The notes beneath the pieces were generated by a model that worked only from the letters and a program-made list of their open reading frames with translations, had not been told where the DNA came from and made no database searches. The position numbers and the translations under genes are program-made. This document shows, piece after piece, positions 56,571-64,000 of a DNA stretch of 64,000 nt. Origin of the DNA: Paenibacillus sp. HGH0039 (GTDB lineage: Bacteria; Bacillota; Bacilli; Paenibacillales; NBRC-103111); the NCBI RefSeq assembly GCF_000411255.1, contig NZ_KE150413.1, positions 2,879,123-2,943,122 on the forward strand, in the 5' to 3' direction. The first letter of the stretch is position 1. Each line of letters starts with the position of its first letter.

Positions 56571-57320
56571 CTATGATGTTAATGAAGTCCATTGCAATTG
56601 CTCATAATGACTAATCTGTTCTTCTTCGCCGTCACTAGCTTGTGTTCTTTCCAGACCAATTCGAACGATGCCGGCAAGCTTCGCCTCCCGGGCCATTTGA
56701 ATATCGGCTTTCGTATCGCCGAACATGAGTGTGCGTTCCGGTGCAATCTGAAGCTTAGCGCAGGCCGCAATAGCCAAATCCGGATGCGGCTTCCCATTTA
56801 CATGGCCATCACTGCCAAGAATAACCTGGAAATGTGTGCGCATCCCAAGCCACTCCAGATGCTTTACAGCGGCTTCGGTATCATCCGATGTGACAATTCC
56901 GATCGGAACACCTTCCCGGCTCAGCTGTTGTACGAACGAGAAAACACCGGGCATAGCCCGAACTGGACGCAGCTCGTCGATCTGTGTGGATACATGCTTC
57001 ATATCGGTCAATACTGCCGTAATCGCCTCATTCCATGCCAGGCCGGAAAGGTACAAGTGTCCTGCAATCACAGCCGCGATTTCCCGGTTGGAGCCCATCG
57101 CAAGCGGGCCAAGAGGGTCGTAATGAAATTTCTCCCCGTCACGACACAAGCCAAGAACAGTCTCCCAATTTACACCCAGCGCCCTGTAACGTAATCGATC
57201 CACTAGCAGACTGCTCCAAGTCCCCCAAAGATATGCAAAATCAAGCAGTGTTCCATCCTTGTCGAACAGAACCCCATCCACCTCCCACGATGATGCCCCG
57301 CATTGAATTCGAATACTCAT
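56571..57320 (-). CDS. HAD family hydrolase (phosphoglycolate phosphatase-like)
   Basis: The start at 57320 overlaps the PHP gene's stop (ATGA), which settles it against the longer open frame. The 249-residue protein shows HAD motif I (VLFDKDGTLLDF), II (IGIVTSDDTEA), III (GKPHPDLAIAA) and IV (LMFGDTKADIQMAREA). It has an alpha-helical cap of type C1, as in phosphoglycolate and small sugar phosphate phosphatases. As last gene of the importer operon it probably removes phosphate from the imported compound after the PHP enzyme has acted. Confidence 0.88.
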   Translation of the reverse strand: MSIRIQCGASSWEVDGVLFDKDGTLLDFAYLWGTWSSLLVDRLRYRALGVNWETVLGLCRDGEKFHYDPLGPLAMGSNREIAAVIAGHLYLSGLAWNEAITAVLTDMKHVSTQIDELRPVRAMPGVFSFVQQLSREGVPIGIVTSDDTEAAVKHLEWLGMRTHFQVILGSDGHVNGKPHPDLAIAACAKLQIAPERTLMFGDTKADIQMAREAKLAGIVRIGLERTQASDGEEEQISHYEQLQWTSLTS

Positions 57321-58786
57321 AGCTCTGCGTTCACTTCCTCCCACGTCAATGAAGCACATCCGATCGGATTGGCATAGATGGGGTTGATAAACGCTAACAG
57401 TGTCCCATATTCCGATCTGTGCTCCACTCTTAACCAGCGATAGGCTTCTCCCGTCCATTCTGTCTCATATACGTAAGGTCCATCCTCATTAACAATCGCT
57501 TCAAATACGGGCAAACCATTCAATAACCAGATCAACTTACCTTTCTCCTTTATACCTTTTATAGCAATGCTATAGCGGATCGGGACTGCCGCTTGTGCAT
57601 CCATACTTACTTGATCTCCCGGCAGTATTTGCCTTCCTCCGCTATAAATGCAGGGCTCAAGCTGCGGGCCTCTAGTTACGATACAGCGCCCTTTCTTTAC
57701 GGCGTCCAATAGCTGAACTTCGCTTAACTCGTCACAGTACACGTAAGTGGCCGGATCGCCTGCCATAGAAGGAGGTCCTCCTTCCATGTAGCTTTCATGC
57801 GGCAACAGATGCGTATCACTGCCTCCGATCCCTGCCAGACGCAGTCCTCTCGCCCAGCAGGCGTCCCACAGCATCAATGCGCGTTCTGCCGCTTCGGCGT
57901 TGCCTTCATAGGTCGGATCATTCCATATTTCAATCGCGTGGAACAAGCTCAGCTCCGTCCTTCCGAAACGCCAATCCCATGGAGCCAAATAAGGATGATT
58001 CAAGCTGCATACCGCACCTTGCTCGCGCGCTGCGGCGATAATTCGATTCATTCCTTCGGCGTCTTCCATCGTAAGAGTCCCATCCTCATCATACAAAGGA
58101 AGCCAATCCGTGATTCCCAGTACATTCCAGTGGCCTTGAAACGCCGTCACTTCCATTCCCGGCAGTGCAAGGAGTCTGTCGTGTGAAGGCCACGTCGTAT
58201 GCCGATGGTTATGCTCAGTCACTACGATAAAGTTCAACTGCTGCCTCAATGAGGATTCCATCAATTGCTCCGGAGACTGCTTGCCGTCAGATAACGATGT
58301 ATGCATATGGAAATCGCCTTTATACCATCTTGCGCCGCAGTTGGGCCGCTCCTGCTTATACCGATCATCACCGTCTAACGTTACCCAAGGTGTCCCGATT
58401 GCAATCGGGACGGTAGACGATTCCGCCGACACGTCTTTTCCGTGCATCCATTCCAGCTTGAACATGCTATCTTCATCTCTAGCATAGGCAATCACATCTG
58501 CCTTCCAGGTTCCCGCTCCAACATCTCCCGGTACAGAGCCAATAGAGCAATTCTCTTGCAGCCTTCCTAGCAAAATCCGTTCCGCCCGCTTCTTGCCCGT
58601 ATATTGCATTCGGATGAATCCATCGGGGTCCTTCACGAATATTTGTATCCAATCCAGCTTCTCATACGTTATAACAAGAGAAATCCAATCCATCGGCTCT
58701 TTCATGCTAAATGAATATGTCAGCAAGGAAGGACCGGGAAGCAGGCTTGCTTCCCGGACTTCAGTGCAAATTGCCGTCCCCTTCAT
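57317..58786 (-). CDS. PHP domain metallo-phosphoesterase (CehA/McbA-like)
   Basis: The 489-residue protein has an N-terminal beta-rich domain (about 1-155) and a PHP domain that begins WYKGDFHMHTSLSDGKQSPE (His-x-His, near 158). Further metal motifs are VVTEHNHRHTTWP, LPGMEVTAFQGHWNVLG, CSLNHPYLAPWDW and IGGSDTHLLP. A C-terminal region with CIVTRGPQLEPCIY follows. CehA/McbA-like enzymes hydrolyse carbamates or phosphodiesters outside or inside cells; I see no signal peptide. It follows the binding-protein gene by four bases and is coupled to the HAD gene, so a phosphodiester-to-alcohol pathway is likely. Confidence 0.86.
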   Translation of the reverse strand: MKGTAICTEVREASLLPGPSLLTYSFSMKEPMDWISLVITYEKLDWIQIFVKDPDGFIRMQYTGKKRAERILLGRLQENCSIGSVPGDVGAGTWKADVIAYARDEDSMFKLEWMHGKDVSAESSTVPIAIGTPWVTLDGDDRYKQERPNCGARWYKGDFHMHTSLSDGKQSPEQLMESSLRQQLNFIVVTEHNHRHTTWPSHDRLLALPGMEVTAFQGHWNVLGITDWLPLYDEDGTLTMEDAEGMNRIIAAAREQGAVCSLNHPYLAPWDWRFGRTELSLFHAIEIWNDPTYEGNAEAAERALMLWDACWARGLRLAGIGGSDTHLLPHESYMEGGPPSMAGDPATYVYCDELSEVQLLDAVKKGRCIVTRGPQLEPCIYSGGRQILPGDQVSMDAQAAVPIRYSIAIKGIKEKGKLIWLLNGLPVFEAIVNEDGPYVYETEWTGEAYRWLRVEHRSEYGTLLAFINPIYANPIGCASLTWEEVNAEL

Positions 58787-58790
58787 CGTG

Positions 58791-60137
58791 TTACTTCACT
58801 CCAGTCACTTTATCGAGTTCTGCCTGCGCTTTTTGCTGTGCTTCCTTCAGCGCATCAGCCGCAGGAACATTTTCGATTTGCACTTTATCTGCTGCGATCT
58901 TCAGCGCATCATCAATTTTGCCGCCTGTCTGGTCAATAAAGGCGCTGCTTGCTGATTGCGCCTGCATCAATGGCACTTTGATTTGCGGGTTTTGCTCGCT
59001 GAACGCTTTGTAGTCCGGATCTTCAAGTGCAGAGGAACGAACTGAGATATACCCTGTGTTAATGGACCATTTGGCGGTATTCTTCGTATTTGAGAAGAAG
59101 GTCAGCCATTCATAAGCAGCCTGCTTCTGTTTATCTGAAGCCAGAGCCGGGATACCGGCCATCAGCGCTCGTGCCATAGGTGCTGGTGCACGGTTCGCCC
59201 AGCCAGGCTGCGTATGCGCAGCTACAACATTGAAATCCAGATCACCTTGGTCGCCGCTAGAACCTGTATAGCCTGCAGCTCGTCCCTGCATAACGTCATC
59301 GATAGTTTTGTACCAATATTCCCAGCCCTGACCACCGGAGTGGATCCCCATAATTTGTTCTTCATGAAACCACTTTCGGAATTGCTCCCATGTTTCGATC
59401 CATTCCGCGCTGTCAATCATTACGGTTTTGCCGTCTTCACTCAAAATTCTGCCGCCGCGGCTCAATGCCGCGTCCATCATATTCTCACGGCCCCACATCG
59501 GCATCCAGCCGAATACCTTCGTTGTACCGCCTTTTTTTACCGTCATCTTAGCTGCTGCATCTGCCAGAGTTTCCCAAGTATTAAACACATCTTCCGTCAA
59601 TCCAGCCTTCTCCAACATATCTTTTCGGTAATACAGTACCTGCGTCGTGCCATACATCGGCAGGAAGAACTGCTTATCATTCACAACACCTTGCTGCAGA
59701 AACGCCGGAATGAAATCGTCCTTGTTAAAATCGACATCAGCCGCAATATAGTCGTCTAATGCTGCAAAGTAACCTTTGCGGGCCCAGTCATTGTTTTGTG
59801 TCAATACAGCCGCAGGCACTTTCTTCGAGGCAATAGCCGCCTGCAGCTTCTGCTGTGTCTCCTCATAGTTGCCTTGCGCTACACCTTTAACAATGACGCC
59901 ATCCTGAGCGGCGTTGAACTCCTTAATCAACGCTTCTACATTCTGGCCCAGCTTGCCGCCGAGCGCATACCAGAATTCAATTTCGACTGGCTTTTTCGCT
60001 GCCGCCTCTGCATTTACCGGCTTCACATCCCCGTTGTTTGCGTTTTTGCCAGTATTGCCGTTTTCGCACGCCGCCAAGAACATTATTACGATGGCGACCA
60101 TCAGCAGAAGTCTACCTCTTTCCCATGTGTTTAGCAT
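58791..60137 (-). CDS. ABC importer solute-binding lipoprotein (UgpB-like)
   Basis: The start at 60137 (MLNTWERGRLLLMVAIVIMF) follows AGAGGAG and gives a lipoprotein signal with LAAC (Cys near 24); the longer open frame begins upstream of this site. The rest is a family 1 solute-binding fold with VEIEFWYALGGKLGQNVEAL, FNAAQDGVIVKGVAQGNYEE and SWGEN-like loops, most similar in outline to UgpB, which binds glycerol-3-phosphate or glycerophosphodiesters. With the two permeases it forms an importer. No ATPase gene is in the cluster, as is usual when a shared MsmK/UgpC-type ATPase serves it. Confidence 0.88.
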   Translation of the reverse strand: MLNTWERGRLLLMVAIVIMFLAACENGNTGKNANNGDVKPVNAEAAAKKPVEIEFWYALGGKLGQNVEALIKEFNAAQDGVIVKGVAQGNYEETQQKLQAAIASKKVPAAVLTQNNDWARKGYFAALDDYIAADVDFNKDDFIPAFLQQGVVNDKQFFLPMYGTTQVLYYRKDMLEKAGLTEDVFNTWETLADAAAKMTVKKGGTTKVFGWMPMWGRENMMDAALSRGGRILSEDGKTVMIDSAEWIETWEQFRKWFHEEQIMGIHSGGQGWEYWYKTIDDVMQGRAAGYTGSSGDQGDLDFNVVAAHTQPGWANRAPAPMARALMAGIPALASDKQKQAAYEWLTFFSNTKNTAKWSINTGYISVRSSALEDPDYKAFSEQNPQIKVPLMQAQSASSAFIDQTGGKIDDALKIAADKVQIENVPAADALKEAQQKAQAELDKVTGVK

Positions 60138-60199
60138 GCTTCTCCTCTTTCTTCTCTCATAAATTTTTAACATCAACCTATATTGCCTTCTCATTCAAA

Positions 60200-61042
60200 C
60201 TAGCCTTTATTGACGCTGTAAGACTGGCTCACCCCCTTCATAATGAATTTTTGAGCGAATATAAACAGGATAAGCAGCGGCAAAATAGTAAATGAGCTGG
60301 CCGCCATCACCTGCGCCCAATTCATCCCGTAAGCCCCGCCTTCGATGAAGAAGCTGCGCAGCCCGGCAGACACAAGGTATAGATCGGGATTATGGGTAAT
60401 TAGAGACGGCCACAAATAGTTGTTATACATTTCAATAAAAGTAATAAGACCCATCACAACAAAATACGGTGCAGTCAGCGGAATCACCATGGTCCAGAGA
60501 ATTCGTCGGTGGGGAGCGCCGTCGATTTTCGCCGCTTCCACCACCTCCTTCGGAATTTGCCGGAACGCTTGATAGATCATGAAGATCGTGAATACACTCA
60601 CCGAGTTGGAAATAATGAGCCCTCTGTACGTATCGATTAATCCGAGATTCGATAAAATGATGTAACCCGGCAAGTAGGTCGCCGCACCCGGCAGCATATA
60701 GCTAACAAGAATGATTGCCAGCAGCGGCCGTCCCAATGGGAAACGCATATGGACAAGTGCGTAAGCCATCATCGCGGAATTCACCGTCTGAATCAATACG
60801 ATACATACCGATACGAATACGCTGTTGAATACATAAAGATCGAAAGGCGCCGCATGCCATGCCTTCGAAATATTCTCCCACAGCAGCTTGTCCGGAAGCA
60901 GGACGGGCGGATAAGCCCAAATCTCATCATTGGTCTTGAACGCACTGGTGATCATCCATATAAAAGGAAACGCCATAATAAAGCTAAATGCAGCAAGTAT
61001 GACATGATGCAGCGAGCGCACTATCATTGATCCGGCTCTCAT
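60200..61042 (-). CDS. ABC importer permease (UgpE-like)
   Basis: The 280-residue protein has six membrane helices and the carbohydrate-type coupling motif EAAKIDGAPHRRILWTMVIP (EAA-x3-G). Its N-terminus reads HVILAAFSFIMAFPFIWMIT with SAFKTNDEIWAYPP after it, which is usual for the second (UgpE/MalG-like) permease. AGGAGG precedes the ATG by eight bases. It lies 12 bp after the partner permease. Confidence 0.92.
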   Translation of the reverse strand: MRAGSMIVRSLHHVILAAFSFIMAFPFIWMITSAFKTNDEIWAYPPVLLPDKLLWENISKAWHAAPFDLYVFNSVFVSVCIVLIQTVNSAMMAYALVHMRFPLGRPLLAIILVSYMLPGAATYLPGYIILSNLGLIDTYRGLIISNSVSVFTIFMIYQAFRQIPKEVVEAAKIDGAPHRRILWTMVIPLTAPYFVVMGLITFIEMYNNYLWPSLITHNPDLYLVSAGLRSFFIEGGAYGMNWAQVMAASSFTILPLLILFIFAQKFIMKGVSQSYSVNKG

Positions 61043-61054
61043 TTGAAATTCCTC

Positions 61055-61939
61055 CTATTGCAAATAATGAACGGAGCGGCGGCTCATCGTCACGGAAACT
61101 AAAGAGAATAAGGCAGAGATGAACACCAGCACAAGCGCAACCGCCGAAGCTTCTCCGACATTAAAGCTGTCAAAAGCAGATTGATAATACATATACAACA
61201 GCGTGCGCGTGGAGCCGGATGGTCCTCCTTGAGTCAAAATGCTGATCTGATCGTAAGCCTGGAACGACTGCAGCCACAAAATAATAAACAGGAAGAAGGA
61301 GGTCGGCGAGATCAACGGCAGCGTAACACTTTTGAAGATGCTCCATCCGCCGGCGCCATCCATGAAAGCTGCTTCCCGCAAATCCTTCGGCACCCCTTGC
61401 AGTGCAACCAAATAAAAAACCATTGCCCAGCCGACATATTTCCACACGCTGACAATAATGACGCAAAAAAGCGCCCATTTCGAGCTTTGCAGCCAGGGCA
61501 GACCGTCAGCCCCCAGTCCAATCAAGATCGAATTCGCTAAGCCTGATCGCGTTTCGAAGATCCATGACCATACAATCGATACGGCTACCGTCGGTGTAAC
61601 CCATGGTGAGAACAAAATTGCCCGGTATACGCCGGACCCTCTTCCTTGCCTGCTAAGAATAAGAGCCAAAACTAATCCCCCTGCCATTGTCGGAACGACC
61701 ATCCCAATACCGAATAGCAGCGTCACCTTTAATGCTTTATAAAACTCTTCATTCGTAAACAATTCCTTATAGTTTTCAAATCCTACCCAAGTCTTCACTG
61801 GACTCATAAAGTCCCAATCCGTAAAGCTTAAATAAACGATATACACCATCGGAGCCAGCCAGAATAAAGTGAGCGGCACCATAGCAGGCAGCACGTAGAA
61901 GTAAGCTGCAGGTTCACCCCATCGCTTAAATTTTTTCAT
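61055..61939 (-). CDS. ABC importer permease (UgpA-like)
   Basis: The 294-residue protein has six helices, an N-terminus with YFYVLPAMVPLTLFWLAPMV and the coupling motif REAAFMDGAGGWSIFKSVTL (EAA-x3-G), as in UgpA/MalF-type permeases. ATG at 61939 follows GTGAGG; the open frame from 61960 starts with TTG and lacks a ribosome site. It is the first gene of the operon (permease, permease, binding protein, PHP, HAD), which has a near-consensus promoter. Confidence 0.9.
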   Translation of the reverse strand: MKKFKRWGEPAAYFYVLPAMVPLTLFWLAPMVYIVYLSFTDWDFMSPVKTWVGFENYKELFTNEEFYKALKVTLLFGIGMVVPTMAGGLVLALILSRQGRGSGVYRAILFSPWVTPTVAVSIVWSWIFETRSGLANSILIGLGADGLPWLQSSKWALFCVIIVSVWKYVGWAMVFYLVALQGVPKDLREAAFMDGAGGWSIFKSVTLPLISPTSFFLFIILWLQSFQAYDQISILTQGGPSGSTRTLLYMYYQSAFDSFNVGEASAVALVLVFISALFSLVSVTMSRRSVHYLQ

Positions 61940-61999
61940 AGCAACCTCACTTTTGTTCAATTTTTTTTGGATTCGCTCGTTTAGATATTCAGTTTCGTC

Positions 62000-62028
62000 A
62001 TAGTAAAACTCTAACGGAACCTCTTCAA
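62000..62028 (-). promoter_or_regulatory. Promoter of the Ugp-like operon
   Basis: Minus strand TTGAAG (62023-62028) and TACTAT (62000-62005), 17 bp apart, 61 bp upstream of the first permease's start. Confidence 0.55.
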
Positions 62029-62445
62029 AGTTGTTTTAGTTTGTTTATAATCTCTCGTAGACGTTTTATTGGATTGTATCTGAAGTGAACTTGTGCGCGG
62101 ATTCTGGGAAGTAAGGGGGCCACTGCTGAGGTTTCATCTTTTCTCGTTTTTTGAGCAGATTCTATGGAATTCTTTCTTGCATCATAATCACGATTATCAA
62201 GGAAAATCAGGAAGTGTGTATTTAGAAAAGGAGCTCCGTTCTTCAGCATATTAGAGCCAGAGCAAAACGGTTTGACCAAAGTGCTCATACACTAGTTAAA
62301 TTTCAGAAAGATTCTACAGTGCTTTTTAGTTGAGTCCGTAAAATTATGTAAAATAGCTTCTTCCAATAAATGAAGAGAGCCATATTCAAATCCCTCAAGT
62401 AGAATGTAGTTGTCGAGACAACAAACTAGTGAGGTAGATTTGAAA
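62029..62445. other. Intergenic region with a likely IS256-type left end
   Basis: From about 62330 the sequence GAGTCCGTAAAATTATGTAA and the following 100 bp up to the ATG at 62446 look like the terminal and leader part of an IS256-type element. The 62029-62330 part shows no gene I can support. Confidence 0.35.
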
Positions 62446-62556
62446 ATGGCTCAATATCAGATTAACTTAGATTCGAATATTTTGCATTTATTTGCCCGAT
62501 ACCATCGTACTGAGCAAGCTTTTGGATTTGTTGAATTCGTTGATTCTGTTTTCTGA
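62446..62556 (+). pseudogene. IS256-family transposase, N-terminal remnant
   Basis: ATG follows GAGGTAGATTTGAAA and opens MAQYQINLDSNILHLFARYH, which resembles the first residues of IS256-family transposases (MAQYQI-type start). The frame leaves the family after about 15 residues and stops at 36 codons. The catalytic DDE part is gone. Confidence 0.5.
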
Positions 62557-62686
62557 TGTGTTTATGCTTGATTGAAGTGTGCCTCCTGTGCTGGGGTTTG
62601 TTCTTTGGATCGAACGTCCCCCAGTATACAGAAGGTGCTTTTTTCATTCAAACCTCGAATTCATTTTATTACAGGAATGGCTCCTA

Positions 62687-64000
62687 TCATACTTTGCTAT
62701 TATGTTTATTTTTCAAACCGACATGCTGGACAATCTGAATCCATCTTGAAAACAACGTTTGAATATAATCCGAATTGAGGGTACGATTTAAAATCTTTGC
62801 CTCAAAATAAACAGCTTCTTCATTCATAGTAAAAGAGAATGAGAAATCACAGTATTCCGTATAGCCTTTATCTCCTGTGAACTGATATAAAAACATCGGA
62901 AATAACCCATTTTGCTTGTAATCAATAATAAATTTTGCTTGTGGACATTTTGGAGCTGCTTGTTTCTTGCTTTTTACGTTCTCCAACAATACATTCAAAT
63001 CGTCGTGATTACTGATCTCGAACGATGAAAAAGTATTATTCGCCCCATAGCAAACCGACAACTTCTGCTGACCTGTCGCCTCGATAACACTATAGGTGTA
63101 CAGAAACAATAGCCACGACTCCAGTGCTGTCTCGCCCTCTGATTGCATTTCCTTCAGTGCATGAAATAAATCACGATTATCTTGGAAATGGAATACGAAT
63201 ACCTTGTTCCTACTACCTAACAGATACGAATCTGGGAACGGAACTTGTGCACATCTCATTGCTGTTTGACTGCTTACATCAATGAATGTTGCCAGTTGAG
63301 CGATAGTAGGGTTTGCGAATATATCGCCCACTTTTACAATCCCTGGGTACCTTTCTTCAATTCGAGCCAACATACTCATGATCAATAATGAATTTCCGCC
63401 TAGTTCAAAGAAATTATCATGAATGCCGATTTGCTCACTCGCAAGAATGTCACGCCAAATGGTTACAAGTTCCTTCTCCCTATCGTTTTGCGCGGCAACA
63501 AATGTATCGTGTCCCATAAGGGCACGCGCGTTTGGCGAAGGCAACCGATGTTTATCCACTTTCCCTGAGCGTGTGACAGGAATTTGCTCCAATTGCATAA
63601 TAAACGATGGAATCATGTACGATGGAAGGATCTTCTTTAAGTGTTGTTTAATCTCAAATGGATCAACCACTGTATGAGATACTATATACCCACATAACGA
63701 TTGGATTTCAAGATTATTAGTCGCAATCACAACCGCATCTTGGATTCCTTCCAGCTGCCGCAGCGCATTTTCCACTTCTCCCAGCTCGATCCGGAACCCC
63801 CTGATCTTCACTTGGTCATCCATACGACCTAAATAGGCTACGTTCCCGTCCGGCAGCCATTTGGCTAGGTCCCCTGACCGGTACAATTTCCCCTCCCCGT
63901 ATGGATTCTCAATAAACTTCTCTGCGGTTAGTCCCGGAAGGTTCAAGTACCCTTTTGCCACACCGCTGCCTGCAATGCATAACTCCCCTGGTACACCTAT
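62687..64000 (-). CDS. Non-ribosomal peptide synthetase, C-terminal part (runs off right edge)
   Basis: The 437 residues present hold the end of an adenylation domain (GELCIAGSGVAKGYLNLPG, then YRSGDLAKWLPDGNVAYLGR, DDQVKIRGFRIELGEVENAL and SGKVDKHRLP). A carrier domain with the phosphopantetheine serine in DNFFELGGNSLLIM (near residue 203) follows, and then about 190 residues more. That tail (FVFHFQDNRDLFHALKEMQS, FIIDYKQNGLFPMFLYQFTG, FSFSFTMNEEAVYFEAKI) resembles the C-terminal half of a condensation domain without the HHxxxDG motif. No thioesterase is present. Chain release must therefore occur another way or in another protein. The A-domain specificity residues lie beyond the edge. Confidence 0.9.
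   Translation of the reverse strand: MGVPGELCIAGSGVAKGYLNLPGLTAEKFIENPYGEGKLYRSGDLAKWLPDGNVAYLGRMDDQVKIRGFRIELGEVENALRQLEGIQDAVVIATNNLEIQSLCGYIVSHTVVDPFEIKQHLKKILPSYMIPSFIMQLEQIPVTRSGKVDKHRLPSPNARALMGHDTFVAAQNDREKELVTIWRDILASEQIGIHDNFFELGGNSLLIMSMLARIEERYPGIVKVGDIFANPTIAQLATFIDVSSQTAMRCAQVPFPDSYLLGSRNKVFVFHFQDNRDLFHALKEMQSEGETALESWLLFLYTYSVIEATGQQKLSVCYGANNTFSSFEISNHDDLNVLLENVKSKKQAAPKCPQAKFIIDYKQNGLFPMFLYQFTGDKGYTEYCDFSFSFTMNEEAVYFEAKILNRTLNSDYIQTLFSRWIQIVQHVGLKNKHNSKV

Noticed and set aside
62025..62288. 87-codon minus-strand ORF upstream of the Ugp-like operon
   Set aside because: It overlaps the operon promoter, has no ribosome site and no recognisable motif, so it is not called as a gene.
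62462..62647. 61-codon minus-strand ORF between the NRPS end and the IS256-type remnant
   Set aside because: Complementary to the transposase remnant and low-complexity basic sequence; no evidence that it is coding.

Overview
The window looks like a Paenibacillaceae (Paenibacillus or a close relative) chromosome segment. The support is AGGAGG-type ribosome sites, sigma-A-type promoters, U-tract terminators, an NRPS, PadR/YtrA-type ABC operons, a hybrid 7TMR-DISM histidine kinase ending in a LytS-type kinase, and YheC/YheD-like ATP-grasp proteins. The genus is inferred from gene content only. I saw no rRNA, tRNA or CRISPR.

Layout. 0-12.4 kb: mostly minus-strand single genes (PepSY-type protein, thioredoxin-reductase-like flavoprotein, methyltransferase, DinB, ThuA-like, Rrf2, VOC, CPBP protease, large hybrid kinase) with several decayed genes (MFS, phosphoglycerate mutase, AraC/GyrI). 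A small P-loop kinase gene occurs twice, one copy with a 102-bp deletion. 12.4-21.9 kb: frameshifted macrolide glycosyltransferase, truncated MFS gene, a PadR/pentapeptide/ABC operon, a GntR/ABC operon, and an SDR/MarR pair. 22-24.1 kb: Fur-box-linked AraC regulator and siderophore-binding lipoprotein. 24.3-30.4 kb: tyrosine recombinase, then a compact phosphonate operon (PEP mutase, phosphonopyruvate decarboxylase, 2-AEP transaminase) bracketed by two very basic ATP-grasp proteins, with a terminator-like leader and a 31-codon small ORF in front. 30.8-43.3 kb: secreted proteins, a second GntR/ABC operon divergent from a MacB/FtsX-type exporter, a rifampicin phosphotransferase, cupin, AraC and aldo/keto reductase. 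43.7-55.5 kb: one 3946-residue protein with about 28 DUF11-type repeats in two alternating classes. 55.8-62.6 kb: transposase and SMR remnants, and a Ugp-like ABC importer operon with PHP and HAD hydrolases. 62.7 kb to the edge: the 3' end of an NRPS gene.

Functional themes. Envelope and antibiotic stress recurs (three ABC export systems, two CPBP/Bce-like contexts, rifampicin phosphotransferase, glycosyltransferase, SMR and MFS scraps). The two GntR operons have nearly the same promoter/operator design, and the second one places an equivalent operator on the divergent exporter promoter. The most novel unit is the phosphonate operon: it makes 2-aminoethylphosphonate and carries two candidate ligases that could join its amine to a carboxylate. 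A 50-bp terminator-bearing repeat occurs five times between 15 and 31 kb, always in the same orientation, and one copy marks the exact break of a truncated MFS gene.
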